Part shown: positions 32,125-42,021 of the stretch, in pieces
How positions within the stretch are numbered: position 1 is the first letter of the stretch
Layout of the letters: each line of letters opens with the position of its first letter
NCBI GenBank assembly: GCA_022653075.1
Contig: JALCSB010000003.1
Span: 101,230 to 165,229 of the forward strand
Direction of reading: 5' to 3'
Length of the DNA: 64,000 bases
From: Intestinimonas sp.
GTDB lineage: Bacteria > Bacillota > Clostridia > Oscillospirales > Oscillospiraceae
Translations under genes and position numbers: made by a program
Notes under the pieces: generated by a model
Database searches by the model: none
Told to the model about the DNA's origin: nothing
What the model saw: the letters and a program-made list of their open reading frames with translations, nothing else

Positions 32125-33822
32125 TTACATCTTTTTAGGCGCGGATATTCCCAGCAGTCCCAGTCCATTCTCCAGAACCGAACGGACTGTGTCGGCCAGC
32201 TTCAGGCGGGCGGCCAGCAGCGCAGGTATCTCCCCTTTAATACGGCAGCTGTTATAAAAACGGTGAAAGTCACCGGCCAGCGCCACAAGATAGCGGTTGA
32301 TGCGGGAGGGATCATAATCCCGGGCCGCCAGACGGACCTCTTCCGGCAGCTGGGCCAGCATCTTAATAAGCGCCTTTTCCTCCGGCGTCTGCAGCACAGA
32401 CGCATCCACCTCCGCGGCAGCTGGCACATGAGCGCCCTCCTCCGCAAGGCGGGAGCGCAGGGAGCAGATCCGGGCATGGGCATACTGGACATAGTATACC
32501 GGGTTTTCCGAATCCTGCCGGACCGCCAGATCCAGATCGAAGATCAGATGAGTGGAAGGCTTAGCATTAAAGAAAAATCGCGCCGCGTCCACAGATATCT
32601 CATCCAGAAGGTCGGCCAGCGAAATAGCCTTGCCACTGCGTTTAGAAACTTTTACCACCTCGTCACCCCGAACCAGCTCCACCAACTGCATAAGGAGGAA
32701 ATCCAGTTTCTTGTCCTGCATCCCCAGCGCTGGAGCGCTCATGGTGGCGGTAAACCGCACCGCGTGGCCGTGATGGTCGGCACCCCATACGTCGATGACC
32801 CGGTCAAAGCCCCGAACCATAAACTTATTGCGGTGGTAAGCGATGTCCACCGCATAATAGGTATAGAAGCCGTTGGCGCGGCGCAGGACCTCATCCTTGT
32901 CGGCGCCGAAGGCGGTGTTCCGCAGCCACAGAGCGCCGTCCTTCTCATAGGTATCGCCCGCATCGGTAAGCAGCTGCACCGTCTCGGCCACATAGCCGCT
33001 CTCGTGCAGGGAGGACTCCAAAAACCACTGATCATAATGGATCCCATAGCGGTCCAGGTCCGTCTTCATCTTATTGATATTATATTGAATACCATAGGAC
33101 ATCATATCCGCCTCGCGCTGCTCGGCGGGCATGTCCAGATACTGGTCACCAAACTGCTCATAAAAGCATCTGGCCAGTTCCTTGATATCTTCCCCGTGAT
33201 AGCCGTCCTCCGGGAACTCCACCGCGTCTTCGCCCTTCAGAAGCTGAATATAGCGCGCTTCCACGCTCTTCGCAAACTTGACCACCTGATTGCCGGCGTC
33301 ATTCACATAGAACTCACGCCACACCTGATAGCCGGCGCGCTCCAGCACAGAGGCCAACGAATCGCCCAGCACACCGCCGCGGGCATTTCCGATGGTCATC
33401 GTTCCGGTGGGATTAGCGGAAACGAACTCCACCATCACCCGCTGGCCGTGTCCCTCATCCACCGTGCCGTAGGCGGGGCCTTCATTCTCCACATCGGCCA
33501 GCACGTCACCGTACCACTTGCTGCCCATGGTGAAATTCAGAAAGCCGGGGCCGGCGATCTCCACGGTTTCAAAATAAGAACCATCCAGATTCAGATGGTC
33601 CACAACGGCCTGTGCAATGGCCCGGGGGGACATCTTCATAGCCCGGGCAGCCGCCATGGCAAAGGACGAAGCGTAGTCCCCGTTTTTCACGTCCTTGGGA
33701 ATTTCCACCTTGGCGTGGACATCCACCCCGGCGGGCAGTACGCCCGCCTTGGCCGCTTTCTCATAAGCACTCTGGGTCAGGGCATCGACCTGCTCTCTGG
33801 CCACCTGAATCAGATTTGACAT
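32125..33822 (-). CDS. argS: Arginyl-tRNA synthetase
   Basis: A 565-residue class I synthetase charging tRNA-Arg. The N-terminal Add-1 domain (1-110), the Rossmann core starting with EFVSANPTG, the KMSKS-type loop KVSKRSGK and the C-terminal DALR domain with HARICS are all present. The HIGH motif reads TIGN, so its first histidine is replaced by threonine; MHMGN-type forms are common in Firmicutes. The start is ATG 33822 after GGAGG; the frame extends to 33948 without homology. It follows the DUF1934 gene by 88 bp, a pairing common in Firmicutes. Confidence 0.96.
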   Translation of the reverse strand: MSNLIQVAREQVDALTQSAYEKAAKAGVLPAGVDVHAKVEIPKDVKNGDYASSFAMAAARAMKMSPRAIAQAVVDHLNLDGSYFETVEIAGPGFLNFTMGSKWYGDVLADVENEGPAYGTVDEGHGQRVMVEFVSANPTGTMTIGNARGGVLGDSLASVLERAGYQVWREFYVNDAGNQVVKFAKSVEARYIQLLKGEDAVEFPEDGYHGEDIKELARCFYEQFGDQYLDMPAEQREADMMSYGIQYNINKMKTDLDRYGIHYDQWFLESSLHESGYVAETVQLLTDAGDTYEKDGALWLRNTAFGADKDEVLRRANGFYTYYAVDIAYHRNKFMVRGFDRVIDVWGADHHGHAVRFTATMSAPALGMQDKKLDFLLMQLVELVRGDEVVKVSKRSGKAISLADLLDEISVDAARFFFNAKPSTHLIFDLDLAVRQDSENPVYYVQYAHARICSLRSRLAEEGAHVPAAAEVDASVLQTPEEKALIKMLAQLPEEVRLAARDYDPSRINRYLVALAGDFHRFYNSCRIKGEIPALLAARLKLADTVRSVLENGLGLLGISAPKKM

Positions 33823-33910
33823 AGAGTTCCTCCTTCTCTCCGTTCCACTCGCCGTGGGGCCGGAGAACGTTCTCCTGGTTGCCGCCGGCCAGCGGGGTAA
33901 ATGCGGTGCG

Positions 33911-34357
33911 TTATTGCCGGACAGGTGTCGCGCCTTTTTCCCGCACATCTATATGAAACAGGTTCTCCCCCGCCACGGCGTGGTCGATCTCAATCGCATA
34001 GTTGATCTCGATCTCACCGCCGCCCTCGCCGATGGTGGATATCATCTTTTTGGTATTGACCCCAACGGAAACCGCCCCATAAGGGGTCTCATACATAGAA
34101 ATATGCCGGCGGCCCGGCTGAAACACCATTTGAGAATTGATTTCGCCCACCCGGAGCAGCGTGATACAGCCCGGCTCAATCTGAAATGTGGTCAGCGTTC
34201 CCTCCATACCGGTCAGTTGGCTCTCCTGATAGGAGAGCATAAATTCATCATCGCCGGAAGAGAGCAGTTTCCCCTCTGTGATCAGTTCGATGGTCTCATC
34301 GTCGGTACCCTCAAAGGATTGCATACCCCGAATCGATATAATTACACTTTTATCCAT
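33911..34357 (-). CDS. DUF1934 (YwiB-type) beta-barrel protein
   Basis: A 148-residue protein of the DUF1934/YwiB family, a calycin-like barrel whose biochemical role is unknown. The segments IISIRGMQSFEGTDDETIELITEG, with the glycine-rich SYQESQLTGMEGT, and the late MYETPYGAVSVGVNTKKM are typical. The gene is regularly next to argS, as here. AAGGGAG lies before ATG 34357; the frame runs to 34411. It is the first gene of a two-gene unit with argS. Confidence 0.85.
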   Translation of the reverse strand: MDKSVIISIRGMQSFEGTDDETIELITEGKLLSSGDDEFMLSYQESQLTGMEGTLTTFQIEPGCITLLRVGEINSQMVFQPGRRHISMYETPYGAVSVGVNTKKMISTIGEGGGEIEINYAIEIDHAVAGENLFHIDVREKGATPVRQ

Positions 34358-34419
34358 GAAAACTCCCTTATTTCCGCCCCGCACTCGGGGCGGCACGGCC
34401 CATCTTTCCATAATGGTGC

Positions 34420-34448
34420 ATTATATAATAAATGCGTGCGCTTGTAAA
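34420..34448 (-). promoter_or_regulatory. Promoter of the DUF1934-argS operon
   Basis: TTTACA (34443-34448), a 17-bp spacer and perfect TATAAT (34420-34425) on the minus strand. Confidence 0.85.
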
Positions 34449-34483
34449 GTCCCGGGTGTCCAGTCCCTCACTAAGACACAACG

Positions 34484-34510
34484 GCCCCGGAAACAGGACG
34501 TTTCCGGGGC
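34484..34510 (-). terminator. Hairpin after the M24 peptidase gene
   Basis: A perfect 11-bp stem (GCCCCGGAAAC) with a 5-nt loop. The minus-strand tail (CGTTGTGTCTT) is only moderately T-rich. It marks the probable end of the opp operon. Confidence 0.6.
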
Positions 34511-34534
34511 ACTCGCGGAGAAGACACAGAGGGT

Positions 34535-35605
34535 TCAACCCACTACCGTCAGGTCTTTGGGATAGGCGTTAAGCACCTCGCAGCCGCTTTCGGTAACCAT
34601 AACCAAGTCCTCGATACGGACACCGAACTCACCGGGCAGATAGATGCCGGGTTCAATGGAAAACACCATGCCGGGTTCCAGCGGGGTGTCGGAAGCATTG
34701 CTCACGTCAGGCGGTTCATGGCACTCGATGCCGCAGCCGTGGCCTAGGCGGTGGGTAAAGTACGGGCCATAACCACCAGCCTCGATTACCCCCCGGGCGG
34801 TACGGTCCAGCTCGGAGAGTAGCACACCGGGACGCACCTTCGCGATGGCGGCCTCGTTGGCGCGGCGCACCAGCTCGTAAACCCGGCGCTGCTTTTCACT
34901 GACCGACTGATAAAATACGGTACGGGTCATGTCGCACCAGTAGCGGTCAATGGGGGTAAAGATATCAAAAATAACGCTGTCGCCCTTTTTCAGCACGGTG
35001 CCGTCGCCGGTATGATGGGGGTCCGCGCCATTGGCACCGAAGCAGACCAGCTGGGGACCTTCCCCGTCCGCGCCGTGCTGGAGATACAGCTTGTTGACCG
35101 CTGCGGCCAGCTCGTTCTCCCGGGCCCCTTCCTTCACCAAAGCGATGGCGGCGGCCACCACCTGGTCGTTGATGCGGGAACTGCGGCGCATGGCCTCCCG
35201 CTCCCGCGCATCCTTGCACTTGCGGGCCAGGTCCACCGGCCCGGAACCTTGCACCGGCTGAATATCGGCTCTGTGCTCCATCAGCCCGATAAGAAATTTA
35301 CTATAATAGAATTTGTCGATGCCCAGGCGGCCAGGGCGCACAACGGCCGCCAGATCACGCACCGGGTCCTCCCCATCCCTATGGGCGACCACCGGAAGCT
35401 CCGGCGTGGAAGAAATGCCGAAAATCTCGTTGGCAAACAGTGTGGCTTTTCCATCGCCGTCCAGGTAGAGGGCCAGCATCCGCTCAAATGGTTCCACCCA
35501 CAGTCCCGTGAGATAATAAACGGAGGCAGTGGCTGAAACCACAATCTGCTCCAACCCTTCCGCCTTCATATTGGCCACAACACGGTCCAGGCGTTCTCTG
35601 TTCAT
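34535..35605 (-). CDS. M24-family Xaa-Pro-type aminopeptidase
   Basis: A 356-residue pita-bread-fold metallopeptidase. A creatinase-like N-domain (1-125) precedes the catalytic domain. That domain has the five metal ligands: Asp in VIFDIFTP, Asp in YWCDMTRT, His in RLGHGCGIECHEPP, Glu in SIEPGIY and Glu in RIEDLV. Such enzymes remove the residue before proline or free amino acids from dipeptides. It is the last gene of the oligopeptide transporter operon, so it probably trims imported peptides. It lies 13 bp after the cupin gene. Confidence 0.92.
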   Translation of the reverse strand: MNRERLDRVVANMKAEGLEQIVVSATASVYYLTGLWVEPFERMLALYLDGDGKATLFANEIFGISSTPELPVVAHRDGEDPVRDLAAVVRPGRLGIDKFYYSKFLIGLMEHRADIQPVQGSGPVDLARKCKDAREREAMRRSSRINDQVVAAAIALVKEGARENELAAAVNKLYLQHGADGEGPQLVCFGANGADPHHTGDGTVLKKGDSVIFDIFTPIDRYWCDMTRTVFYQSVSEKQRRVYELVRRANEAAIAKVRPGVLLSELDRTARGVIEAGGYGPYFTHRLGHGCGIECHEPPDVSNASDTPLEPGMVFSIEPGIYLPGEFGVRIEDLVMVTESGCEVLNAYPKDLTVVG

Positions 35606-35618
35606 ATTCCCGCCTCCT

Positions 35619-35951
35619 CTACGGTTTTACCATCATGCAGACCAGACGGCAGGGCTTGTCCGTCCGGTTCTCACACCAGTGATGTTCACCTGCAGGAATG
35701 AGTGTGGCCTCGCCCTTACCGCAGACACCGCTGTAATCGCCGCTCTCCGTATAGACCTCCCCCTCCAGGAAGAGGGAATACTCGTCGGCCTCGTGAAAAC
35801 CGGTGCCAGCCTCGGGAACCCGCTTACCGGGTAGCAGGGTAATGTAGCTGAGGGATACCTGCCCGCCGGCAGCTTGGATCTCAAACAGATGCTGCATCTC
35901 ATAGAGCGGCAGCCCCGTCACCGGGATCTGATCCAGAATGTATTTTTTCAT
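35619..35951 (-). CDS. Small cupin-domain protein
   Basis: A 110-residue single-domain cupin. Motif 1 is degenerate (GFHEADEYSLFLEGEV) and motif 2 is GEATLIPAGEHHWCEN. His and Glu positions could bind a metal, and the ligand is unknown. Cupins of this size act as metal-dependent enzymes or sensors. Its place between the peptide permease and the M24 peptidase suggests a role with imported peptides or amino-acid derivatives. That is inference from context only. Confidence 0.82.
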   Translation of the reverse strand: MKKYILDQIPVTGLPLYEMQHLFEIQAAGGQVSLSYITLLPGKRVPEAGTGFHEADEYSLFLEGEVYTESGDYSGVCGKGEATLIPAGEHHWCENRTDKPCRLVCMMVKP

Positions 35952-35982
35952 GTCGATATTACTCCTTTGTAATCGAGTCTGC

Positions 35983-36822
35983 TCACATTTGCTTACGAAT
36001 CCGGGGGTCCAGGTAGTCGCGTAGACCGTCCCCGATAAAGTTAGCGCCGATAGCCACGCTGAAAATAGCCAGGCCAGGAAAAGTGGATATCCACCAATAA
36101 TTAAAGTTTAGAACACCGTCGCTCACCATAGCGCCCCATTCCGCAATAGGTGGATGAACGCCCAAGCCGAGAAAGGACAGGCCGGAAAACATAAGGATGG
36201 CGTTACCCAGGTCCAGCGTACACATAACCACCATGGAGCCCACGCTGTTGGGCAGAATTTCCTTTCTGAGAATCCGGGCGTGGGTGGCACCAAGGACCCG
36301 CGAGGCGGTAATATAGTCGTTCTCCTTTACGGAAATGACGATGCTGCGGCTCAGGCGCGCGTAATTCGGCCACCAGATGATCGCCATAGCAAAGACGGAG
36401 TTTGTGATATTAGGACCCAAAGCCGCCGCGATGACCATGGCCAGAATAAGGGGTGGAAATGCCTGCACCATTTCGGACAGCCGCATCATGATGTCGTCTA
36501 CCAGTCCGCCGAAATAGCCGGCCACACCGCCAAAGACCAGCCCCACCGCGAAGGAGATCAGCACGGTCACAAGTCCGGCGGTAATGGAAATTCGGCTGCC
36601 ATACAGCACCCGGCTGAACACGTCCCGCCCCAGGCTGTCGGTACCAAACCAGTGGGCGGTACCAGGCGCCAGAAAGCGGGCGGACATATCCTGGCTGTTA
36701 ATCGGGTCGTAAGGAGCCAAAGCTGGAGCGAAAATGGCAATCACGATCCAGGCCACGCAGATGAAAAGGCCCAGTTTAAACATAAAATTCTTCTGCCGAA
36801 GCAGTTGCTTGAGGGTATTCAA
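35983..36822 (-). CDS. Oligopeptide/dipeptide ABC transporter permease (DppC/OppC type)
   Basis: A roughly 279-residue inner-membrane permease with six helices. The N-terminal domain signature HWFGTDSLGRDVFSRVLYGSR is diagnostic of the DppC family, and the EAA-like loop is ASRVLGATHARILRKEILPN. I start at TTG 36822 because GGGAGG lies eight bases upstream. The longer ATG at 36864 overlaps the preceding permease and has no good ribosome site. It pairs with the DppB-type subunit to form the pore. Confidence 0.92.
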   Translation of the reverse strand: MNTLKQLLRQKNFMFKLGLFICVAWIVIAIFAPALAPYDPINSQDMSARFLAPGTAHWFGTDSLGRDVFSRVLYGSRISITAGLVTVLISFAVGLVFGGVAGYFGGLVDDIMMRLSEMVQAFPPLILAMVIAAALGPNITNSVFAMAIIWWPNYARLSRSIVISVKENDYITASRVLGATHARILRKEILPNSVGSMVVMCTLDLGNAILMFSGLSFLGLGVHPPIAEWGAMVSDGVLNFNYWWISTFPGLAIFSVAIGANFIGDGLRDYLDPRIRKQM

Positions 36823-36838
36823 CGGCTTTCCTCCCTCC

Positions 36839-37861
36839 TTATTGATATCGGATGCGCGGGTCAATTACGCCGTACAGAATATCAATGAGCAGATTGATGA
36901 TAACATAGGTCGCCGCGATTAGCAGCGAGACGCCGCAGATAGCGGGAAAATCCAGTGTTGTGGCGGAAAGATAGGCATACTGTCCGATGCCCGGCCATGA
37001 GAAGATCTTTTCCACGAACACCATGCCGCCCAGCAGATTGCAAAAGCCCATCCCGCTGACCGTGATAACCGGAATGAGCGCGTTGCTCAGCGCATGGCGG
37101 CAGACTACCCGGCCCTCGCTCATACCCTTGGCCCGGGCGGTCCGGATGTAATCCATACTCATAGTCTCCAACAAATTGGAGCGGGTCTGGCGGGTAATGA
37201 GGCCCATGGTGAAAAAGCCAAGTACCAGCGCGGGCAAAATGAGATGGGCCATTGAGTCCCGCAGCATGGGCAAATCGCCCCAGGAGATGGCATCCAACAC
37301 ATACAGGCCGGTCCCCCCCGTGGGATTAAAGATGCGCGGGTCGATCCGGCCACCGCTGGGAAACCATTTGAGGTTGCCGCTGAAAACGGCCATGACCACG
37401 AGAGCAAACCAGAAGCTGGGCAGAGACACGCCGCTGACCGAGATGGTCCGCAGAATTTGGTCTACCGGCCTATTCTGGAACACGGCGGAGATAATGCCGA
37501 AGGTCACGCCCAGCACAATGGCAACGATCATGGCAAAAATCGAAAGCTCCAGTGTGGCCGGGAAATACTGCCGGAGGTCATCCAGGACCGGGCGGCCGGT
37601 ACGGATGGAAGTACCCAGGTCGCCGTGAAATAAATTCTGCATATAGACCAGGTACTGCTCATAAAGCGGCTTGTCCAGGCCCCACTTGGCCTCATAGGCG
37701 GCCACGATCTCCGGATCATTCATCGCGGTCTGGCTCAGGTTGGCCGCGGCGGGATTGCTTGGCACCAGATGGGAGATGCAGAACACCATAACGGACACGC
37801 CGAACAGCATAACGGCCATCAGCGCCAGACGCCGTAAAATATATCGGAACAAAAGGAGCAC
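36839..37861 (-). CDS. Oligopeptide/dipeptide ABC transporter permease (DppB/OppB type)
   Basis: A roughly 340-residue six-helix permease. The N-terminus FRYILRRLALMAVMLFGVSV, the segment PAAANLSQTAMNDPEIVAAYEAKWGLDKPLYEQY and the EAA loop YIRTARAKGMSEGRVVCRHAL are standard DppB features. GTG 37861 is chosen as start because homology begins there and GAGGG lies about six bases before it. The frame is open to 37975, in GC-rich sequence without similarity. It follows the binding-protein gene. Confidence 0.92.
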   Translation of the reverse strand: MLLLFRYILRRLALMAVMLFGVSVMVFCISHLVPSNPAAANLSQTAMNDPEIVAAYEAKWGLDKPLYEQYLVYMQNLFHGDLGTSIRTGRPVLDDLRQYFPATLELSIFAMIVAIVLGVTFGIISAVFQNRPVDQILRTISVSGVSLPSFWFALVVMAVFSGNLKWFPSGGRIDPRIFNPTGGTGLYVLDAISWGDLPMLRDSMAHLILPALVLGFFTMGLITRQTRSNLLETMSMDYIRTARAKGMSEGRVVCRHALSNALIPVITVSGMGFCNLLGGMVFVEKIFSWPGIGQYAYLSATTLDFPAICGVSLLIAATYVIINLLIDILYGVIDPRIRYQ

Positions 37862-37987
37862 TCCTTTCCCTCGGGGATACGGTTTCTCTGTGTGCGGGCA
37901 CACGTGGCGCAGCCGGAGCACTGTCCGGATGTACCACGCGTGCCCGCAGCGCGGCGCGCTGCGGGCACGGCACAAAAACGGGATCTT

Positions 37988-39619
37988 TTATTTTGCGGTG
38001 AGCCCACACAGCTCAATCTTGCACAGGTCGTTGTAGGTTACGTCCTCCAGCTTATCGGTGCGATAGGCAAAGGTCTTGGGGTGCTGAAGCAGGAAAGCAA
38101 AGGGATTGTCCTGGTCAAACAGCTTTTGAAGCTGCTCGGACTCCTCGGCTCGTTTGGTCTCGTCGGTCTCCACCATGATCTGGTTGGCCAGCGTCCAAAG
38201 CTGCTCATTTTCGGGGGTGCGTTCCCATTTGGTGCGGTTGCCATAAGCGGTGCCGTCGTCGCCGGTACCGGGCAGGAAGGCAAACTGGTTATTGATGTCA
38301 TAGTAATCGGGCGACCAGAACATCACATAGAACGGCATGGTACCCTCGCGCATCTTCTGATAAACCAGCGTGGCCTCCAGCGTCTCGATTTTCACATTGA
38401 TGTTAATCTCGGCCAGATCCTGCTGAACCTTCTGCGCGATAATGCTCCAGTCTAAGCCCTCGGAGTTGTTGTTGGCGCAGGTTAGGGTGACATCGAAACC
38501 ATTGGGGTAGCCCGCCTCCGCCATGAGGGCCTTGGCCTTCTCCAGATCCTGGCCCTGTGTGGCGAGGTCACGGGTCAACGCGCCAGAGAAACCCTGCTGC
38601 ACGATATTGAGAGGAACGGTGCAGCCTTCGCCGCCCAGCGTCAGATAACCCTGATAGTCCAGCGCATAACGAATGGCCTGCTGCACCTTGGGATTGGACA
38701 TCTCGGGGGACAGGGTGGAATCGCGGCTCATGACCAGGAAGGTCATAAGCGCCGTGGAGCCGGTGGTGACCGTTACGTTCTCCACACCCTCCAGCTGCTT
38801 GGCCGTCTCGGTGTTGAGGCCCATCGCGATGTCGATCTCGCCATTCTTCAGGGCGGTGATCTGGGCATCCACACTGGTCATTTCCTTGAGGATAATCGTG
38901 TCAATGTTGCTGGCCTCGCCCCAGTAATTGGGGTTCTTCTCAAATTCCAACTGCTCTTTGGGGGTCCAGCTCTTGATGACGTAGGGGCCCGAGCCGGCGG
39001 ACGTGGTATCCAGCCAGGCCTTGGCGGTATCACCACCGCTGTCGGACCCGCCGTGCTGCTTGACAACCTCGCTGTCCAGGATACAATAGGCGTTGGAGGT
39101 CAGCTTCACCAAAAACGAAGCATCCGGCTGATTCAGGGTGAATACCACCGTATAGTCGTCGGGGGCCTTCACGCTTTTGACAATCTTCACCATGGAGTAG
39201 GCATTGGATTCCTTCATGTTGAGTACGCGGTTGACGCTCCACACCACATCCTTGGCGGTCAGCTTATTGCCGCTGGCGAACACCACATCCTTGCGCAGAG
39301 GGAACGTATAGACCGTACCGGTGTCGTCCACCGTGTAGCTGGTGGCAACGGAGGGTTCCGGTGTGCCCATGGTACCGCTTTTCACGCGGTAGAGCATATC
39401 ATAGGCCGCATAGGAAATCATATTGGCGTAGGGCTCATACATATTGCCTGGGTCCAGGGTCACCAGATCAGACTGCGCACCGATTACGACGGTCTTTTTT
39501 GCCTCCGCCCCCCCGCTGCCATCACTGTTTCCACTGCTGCCGCTGTTTCCGCCTCCGCAGGAGGCCAGGGCCGACATAAGCATCACGCAAGCCAGAATTA
39601 TTGCAAGGGATCGTTTCAT
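37988..39619 (-). CDS. Peptide-binding lipoprotein (solute-binding protein family 5)
   Basis: A 543-residue extracytoplasmic binding protein of the OppA/DppA family. A lipoprotein signal ends in LASC (Cys21), followed by a Gly/Ser linker. The family signature AAYDMLYRVKSG...PSVATSYTVDDTGTVYTF comes next. It delivers peptides, or possibly nickel or other solutes, to the adjacent permeases. The start is ATG 39619, seven bases after GGAGG; an ATG six bases earlier is too close to that site. The surrounding peptidase gene supports peptides as substrate. Confidence 0.93.
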   Translation of the reverse strand: MKRSLAIILACVMLMSALASCGGGNSGSSGNSDGSGGAEAKKTVVIGAQSDLVTLDPGNMYEPYANMISYAAYDMLYRVKSGTMGTPEPSVATSYTVDDTGTVYTFPLRKDVVFASGNKLTAKDVVWSVNRVLNMKESNAYSMVKIVKSVKAPDDYTVVFTLNQPDASFLVKLTSNAYCILDSEVVKQHGGSDSGGDTAKAWLDTTSAGSGPYVIKSWTPKEQLEFEKNPNYWGEASNIDTIILKEMTSVDAQITALKNGEIDIAMGLNTETAKQLEGVENVTVTTGSTALMTFLVMSRDSTLSPEMSNPKVQQAIRYALDYQGYLTLGGEGCTVPLNIVQQGFSGALTRDLATQGQDLEKAKALMAEAGYPNGFDVTLTCANNNSEGLDWSIIAQKVQQDLAEININVKIETLEATLVYQKMREGTMPFYVMFWSPDYYDINNQFAFLPGTGDDGTAYGNRTKWERTPENEQLWTLANQIMVETDETKRAEESEQLQKLFDQDNPFAFLLQHPKTFAYRTDKLEDVTYNDLCKIELCGLTAK

Positions 39620-39675
39620 AATCATTCCTCCTCATTTATCGTGGTATTAATAAAGGATTTATTCCTTTATTTTCG

Positions 39676-40653
39676 CTATTGCACCGCGCAGAGATGGCAG
39701 GCGACATAATGCCCCGGCGCGATCTCGGTGAGCTTGGGCCGGCTCTGTGTACAGCGCTCCGTGGCCAGCGGACACCGGGTGTGGAACGCGCAGCCGGCGG
39801 GCGGGTTGGTGGGGCTGGGCAGATCACCGGTCAATACGGTGCGCTCACCCCGGGTGCCGTCCCCCTCGTCGACCACGGGTACGGCCGAAATAAGTGCTTG
39901 CGTATAAGGATGCACCGCGTGGTGATAAAGCTCCTGTGCGGGGGCCAGCTCCACGATCCGGCCCAGATACATAACTCCGATGCGCTGGCAGCAGTGCTCC
40001 ACCACACTGAGATTATGAGAAATAAACAGATACGTCAGGCCCATCCGCGCCTGCAAATCCTGGAGCAGGTTGATAACCTGGGCCTGAATAGATACATCCA
40101 GCGCGGAGACCGGTTCGTCACAGACGATGAGCCGGGGCCGCAGGGCCAGCGCCCGGGCAATGCCCACCCGCTGTTTCTGTCCGCCGGACATTTCGTGGGG
40201 GTAGCGCCCCAGATAAGCCGTGGAAAGGCCTACCATGTCCACAAGCTCCCGTATTTTCTTTCGGCGCTCCTCCTGCGTGTAAAGATGATGAATCGCGTAA
40301 GGTTCCGCCAAAATGTCCGCAATTTTCCGGCGGGGATTCAGGCAGGAAGACGGGTCCTGAAAAATCATCTGCGCCTTGCAGCGAAACTGCCGGAGCTCGT
40401 TGCCCCGCAGCTGAGAAATATCCACATCCTCAAACCAGATCTTGCCGCCCGTCAGCGGATACAGCCGCAGGAACATCTTTCCCAGGGTGGATTTTCCGCA
40501 GCCGGATTCCCCCACAAGGCCAAAGGTTTCTCCCGCCTCGATGGCCAGGTCCACCCCATCCACAGCATGCAGCGTGGCCTTCCGCCCCCGCTCCTTCTTT
40601 ACGGTAAAGTACTGCCTCGCGTCTTCTGCACGAAGCAGGATATTCTGTCCCAT
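39676..40653 (-). CDS. Oligopeptide ABC transporter ATP-binding protein (OppF/DppF type)
   Basis: A 325-residue ATPase. Walker [10 protein letters not shown], signature [15 protein letters not shown] and Walker [13 protein letters not shown] are present. The C-terminal oligo_HPY extension carries cysteines ([15 protein letters not shown]) typical of Opp/Dpp ATPases that may bind an iron-sulfur cluster. It works as a heterodimer with the OppD-type ATPase 15 bp upstream. Confidence 0.95.
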   Translation of the reverse strand: MGQNILLRAEDARQYFTVKKERGRKATLHAVDGVDLAIEAGETFGLVGESGCGKSTLGKMFLRLYPLTGGKIWFEDVDISQLRGNELRQFRCKAQMIFQDPSSCLNPRRKIADILAEPYAIHHLYTQEERRKKIRELVDMVGLSTAYLGRYPHEMSGGQKQRVGIARALALRPRLIVCDEPVSALDVSIQAQVINLLQDLQARMGLTYLFISHNLSVVEHCCQRIGVMYLGRIVELAPAQELYHHAVHPYTQALISAVPVVDEGDGTRGERTVLTGDLPSPTNPPAGCAFHTRCPLATERCTQSRPKLTEIAPGHYVACHLCAVQ

Positions 40654-40668
40654 ATAAACTCCGCCCCT

Positions 40669-41640
40669 TTACTCTTGATGCTCTACCCGGAAGCACCGGG
40701 CACGTCTGCCGTCCGGCAGAGTCACAAGGGGCGGCTGTTCTCTCCGGCAGCGCTCGGTGGCGTATTTACAGCGCGGGTGGAAATGGCATCCCTTCGGCAT
40801 TTCGCCCAAGTCGGGCACCATACCGTCAATAGCCTCCAGCTTCTGACTTGAACCGCCCAGCCGCGGCAGTGCCTTGATCAGCCCCTCGGTATAGGGGTGC
40901 AGCGGCTGACTGAACAGCTGCCGCACCGGGGCCTCCTCCATCACTTGGCCGGTGTAAACCACCACCACCCTGTCACAGAAGTCGGAGACGATACCCAGAT
41001 CGTGGGTAATCATGATAACACTCATTTCCCGCTGCTGTCGGATCCGCTTCATGAGATCCAGAATTTGGGCCTGAATGGTCACATCCAGCGCCGTGGTGGG
41101 TTCGTCGGCGATGAGCAGTGCCGGATTACAGGCCAGCGCGATGGCAATCATCACGCGCTGGCGCATACCGCCGGAAAGCTGATGGGGATACTCCTTCATA
41201 CGCTGCTCGGGCGCGGGAATCCCGCACAGCGTCAGAAGTTCCAGCGCCCGGGCCTCCGCCTCTTTCTTGCTTACTTTGTTATGTAACAAAATAGATTCGG
41301 CAATCTGCTTGCCGCAGGTATGGACGGGATTCAGGGAGGTCATGGGCTCTTGAAAAATCATAGCAATCTGCTTGCCGCGGACCTGCTGCATCTCGCGCTC
41401 AGTGAGATCCAGCAGATTCTTCCCGTCAAATAAAATCTGGCCCGAAACCTTTGCTCCCGTTTTTGGAAGAAGCCGCATAACGGCCAGCGAGGTCACGCTC
41501 TTTCCGCTGCCGGACTCGCCCACGATGCCCAGCGCCTCTTTCCGGCCCAAGCTAAACGAAAGGTCAGAGATCACTGGCAGATAGCGTCCGCCAACAGAAA
41601 ACTCGATATTCAGTTTCTTTACTTCCAGTAATTGCTCCAA
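40669..41640 (-). CDS. Oligopeptide ABC transporter ATP-binding protein (OppD/DppD type)
   Basis: A roughly 323-residue ATPase with Walker A GESGSGKS, signature [15 protein letters not shown] and Walker [13 protein letters not shown]. The C-terminal HPY region contains [17 protein letters not shown] 41640 is chosen as start because GGGAGG lies eight bases upstream; an ATG at 41667 has a poorer site. It is the first gene of the operon oppD, oppF, binding protein, permeases, cupin and M24 peptidase. Confidence 0.94.
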   Translation of the reverse strand: MEQLLEVKKLNIEFSVGGRYLPVISDLSFSLGRKEALGIVGESGSGKSVTSLAVMRLLPKTGAKVSGQILFDGKNLLDLTEREMQQVRGKQIAMIFQEPMTSLNPVHTCGKQIAESILLHNKVSKKEAEARALELLTLCGIPAPEQRMKEYPHQLSGGMRQRVMIAIALACNPALLIADEPTTALDVTIQAQILDLMKRIRQQREMSVIMITHDLGIVSDFCDRVVVVYTGQVMEEAPVRQLFSQPLHPYTEGLIKALPRLGGSSQKLEAIDGMVPDLGEMPKGCHFHPRCKYATERCRREQPPLVTLPDGRRARCFRVEHQE

Positions 41641-41784
41641 AGTCTGGCCCTCCCAGTCTGCTCCCATCCCGGCGGTTACAGAAAATGCAACCTTGCAATA
41701 TAGGAAACCGCATCGCAGGAAGAAGTGAAACTGTACACCGGCCCCCGCCTTTGCAACTTCGCTATTGCATTGTCATTAATATAG

Positions 41785-41838
41785 TAGTATAGTTTACTAT
41801 CATTTTTATATATTTTCAAGGGAAATTCACAGAAAACA
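41785..41838 (-). promoter_or_regulatory. Opp operon promoter with dyad over the -10 and a CodY-like site
   Basis: Minus-strand TTGAAA (41814-41819), a 17-bp spacer and TAAACT (41791-41796). The dyad TAGTA-N5-TACTA (41785-41799) covers the -10. Just upstream of the -35, 41824-41838 matches 11 of 15 positions of the CodY consensus AATTTTCWGAAAATT. CodY control is only a suggestion, because codY itself is not in the window. Confidence 0.45.
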
Positions 41839-42021
41839 CCTTTTTCCCCTTTTAACCTGCTGACAGAAGTCAGTGGGAAAGCCCCGGCGCACCTGTATTT
41901 TTATCTGTTCCTATTATAAGATTCCCACCCCCTGCCACAGGCCCTGTTTCCGGTATATTTCATCTCCCGCATTCACCCCGCCCCTGTCAACGTTTTTTTC
42001 AGTCTGCGAACAGGGCTGTAC

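Noticed and set aside
32092..33819. A 575-codon open frame opposite argS
   Set aside because: It mirrors argS codon by codon, lacks a ribosome site and encodes no known domain; argS is unambiguous.
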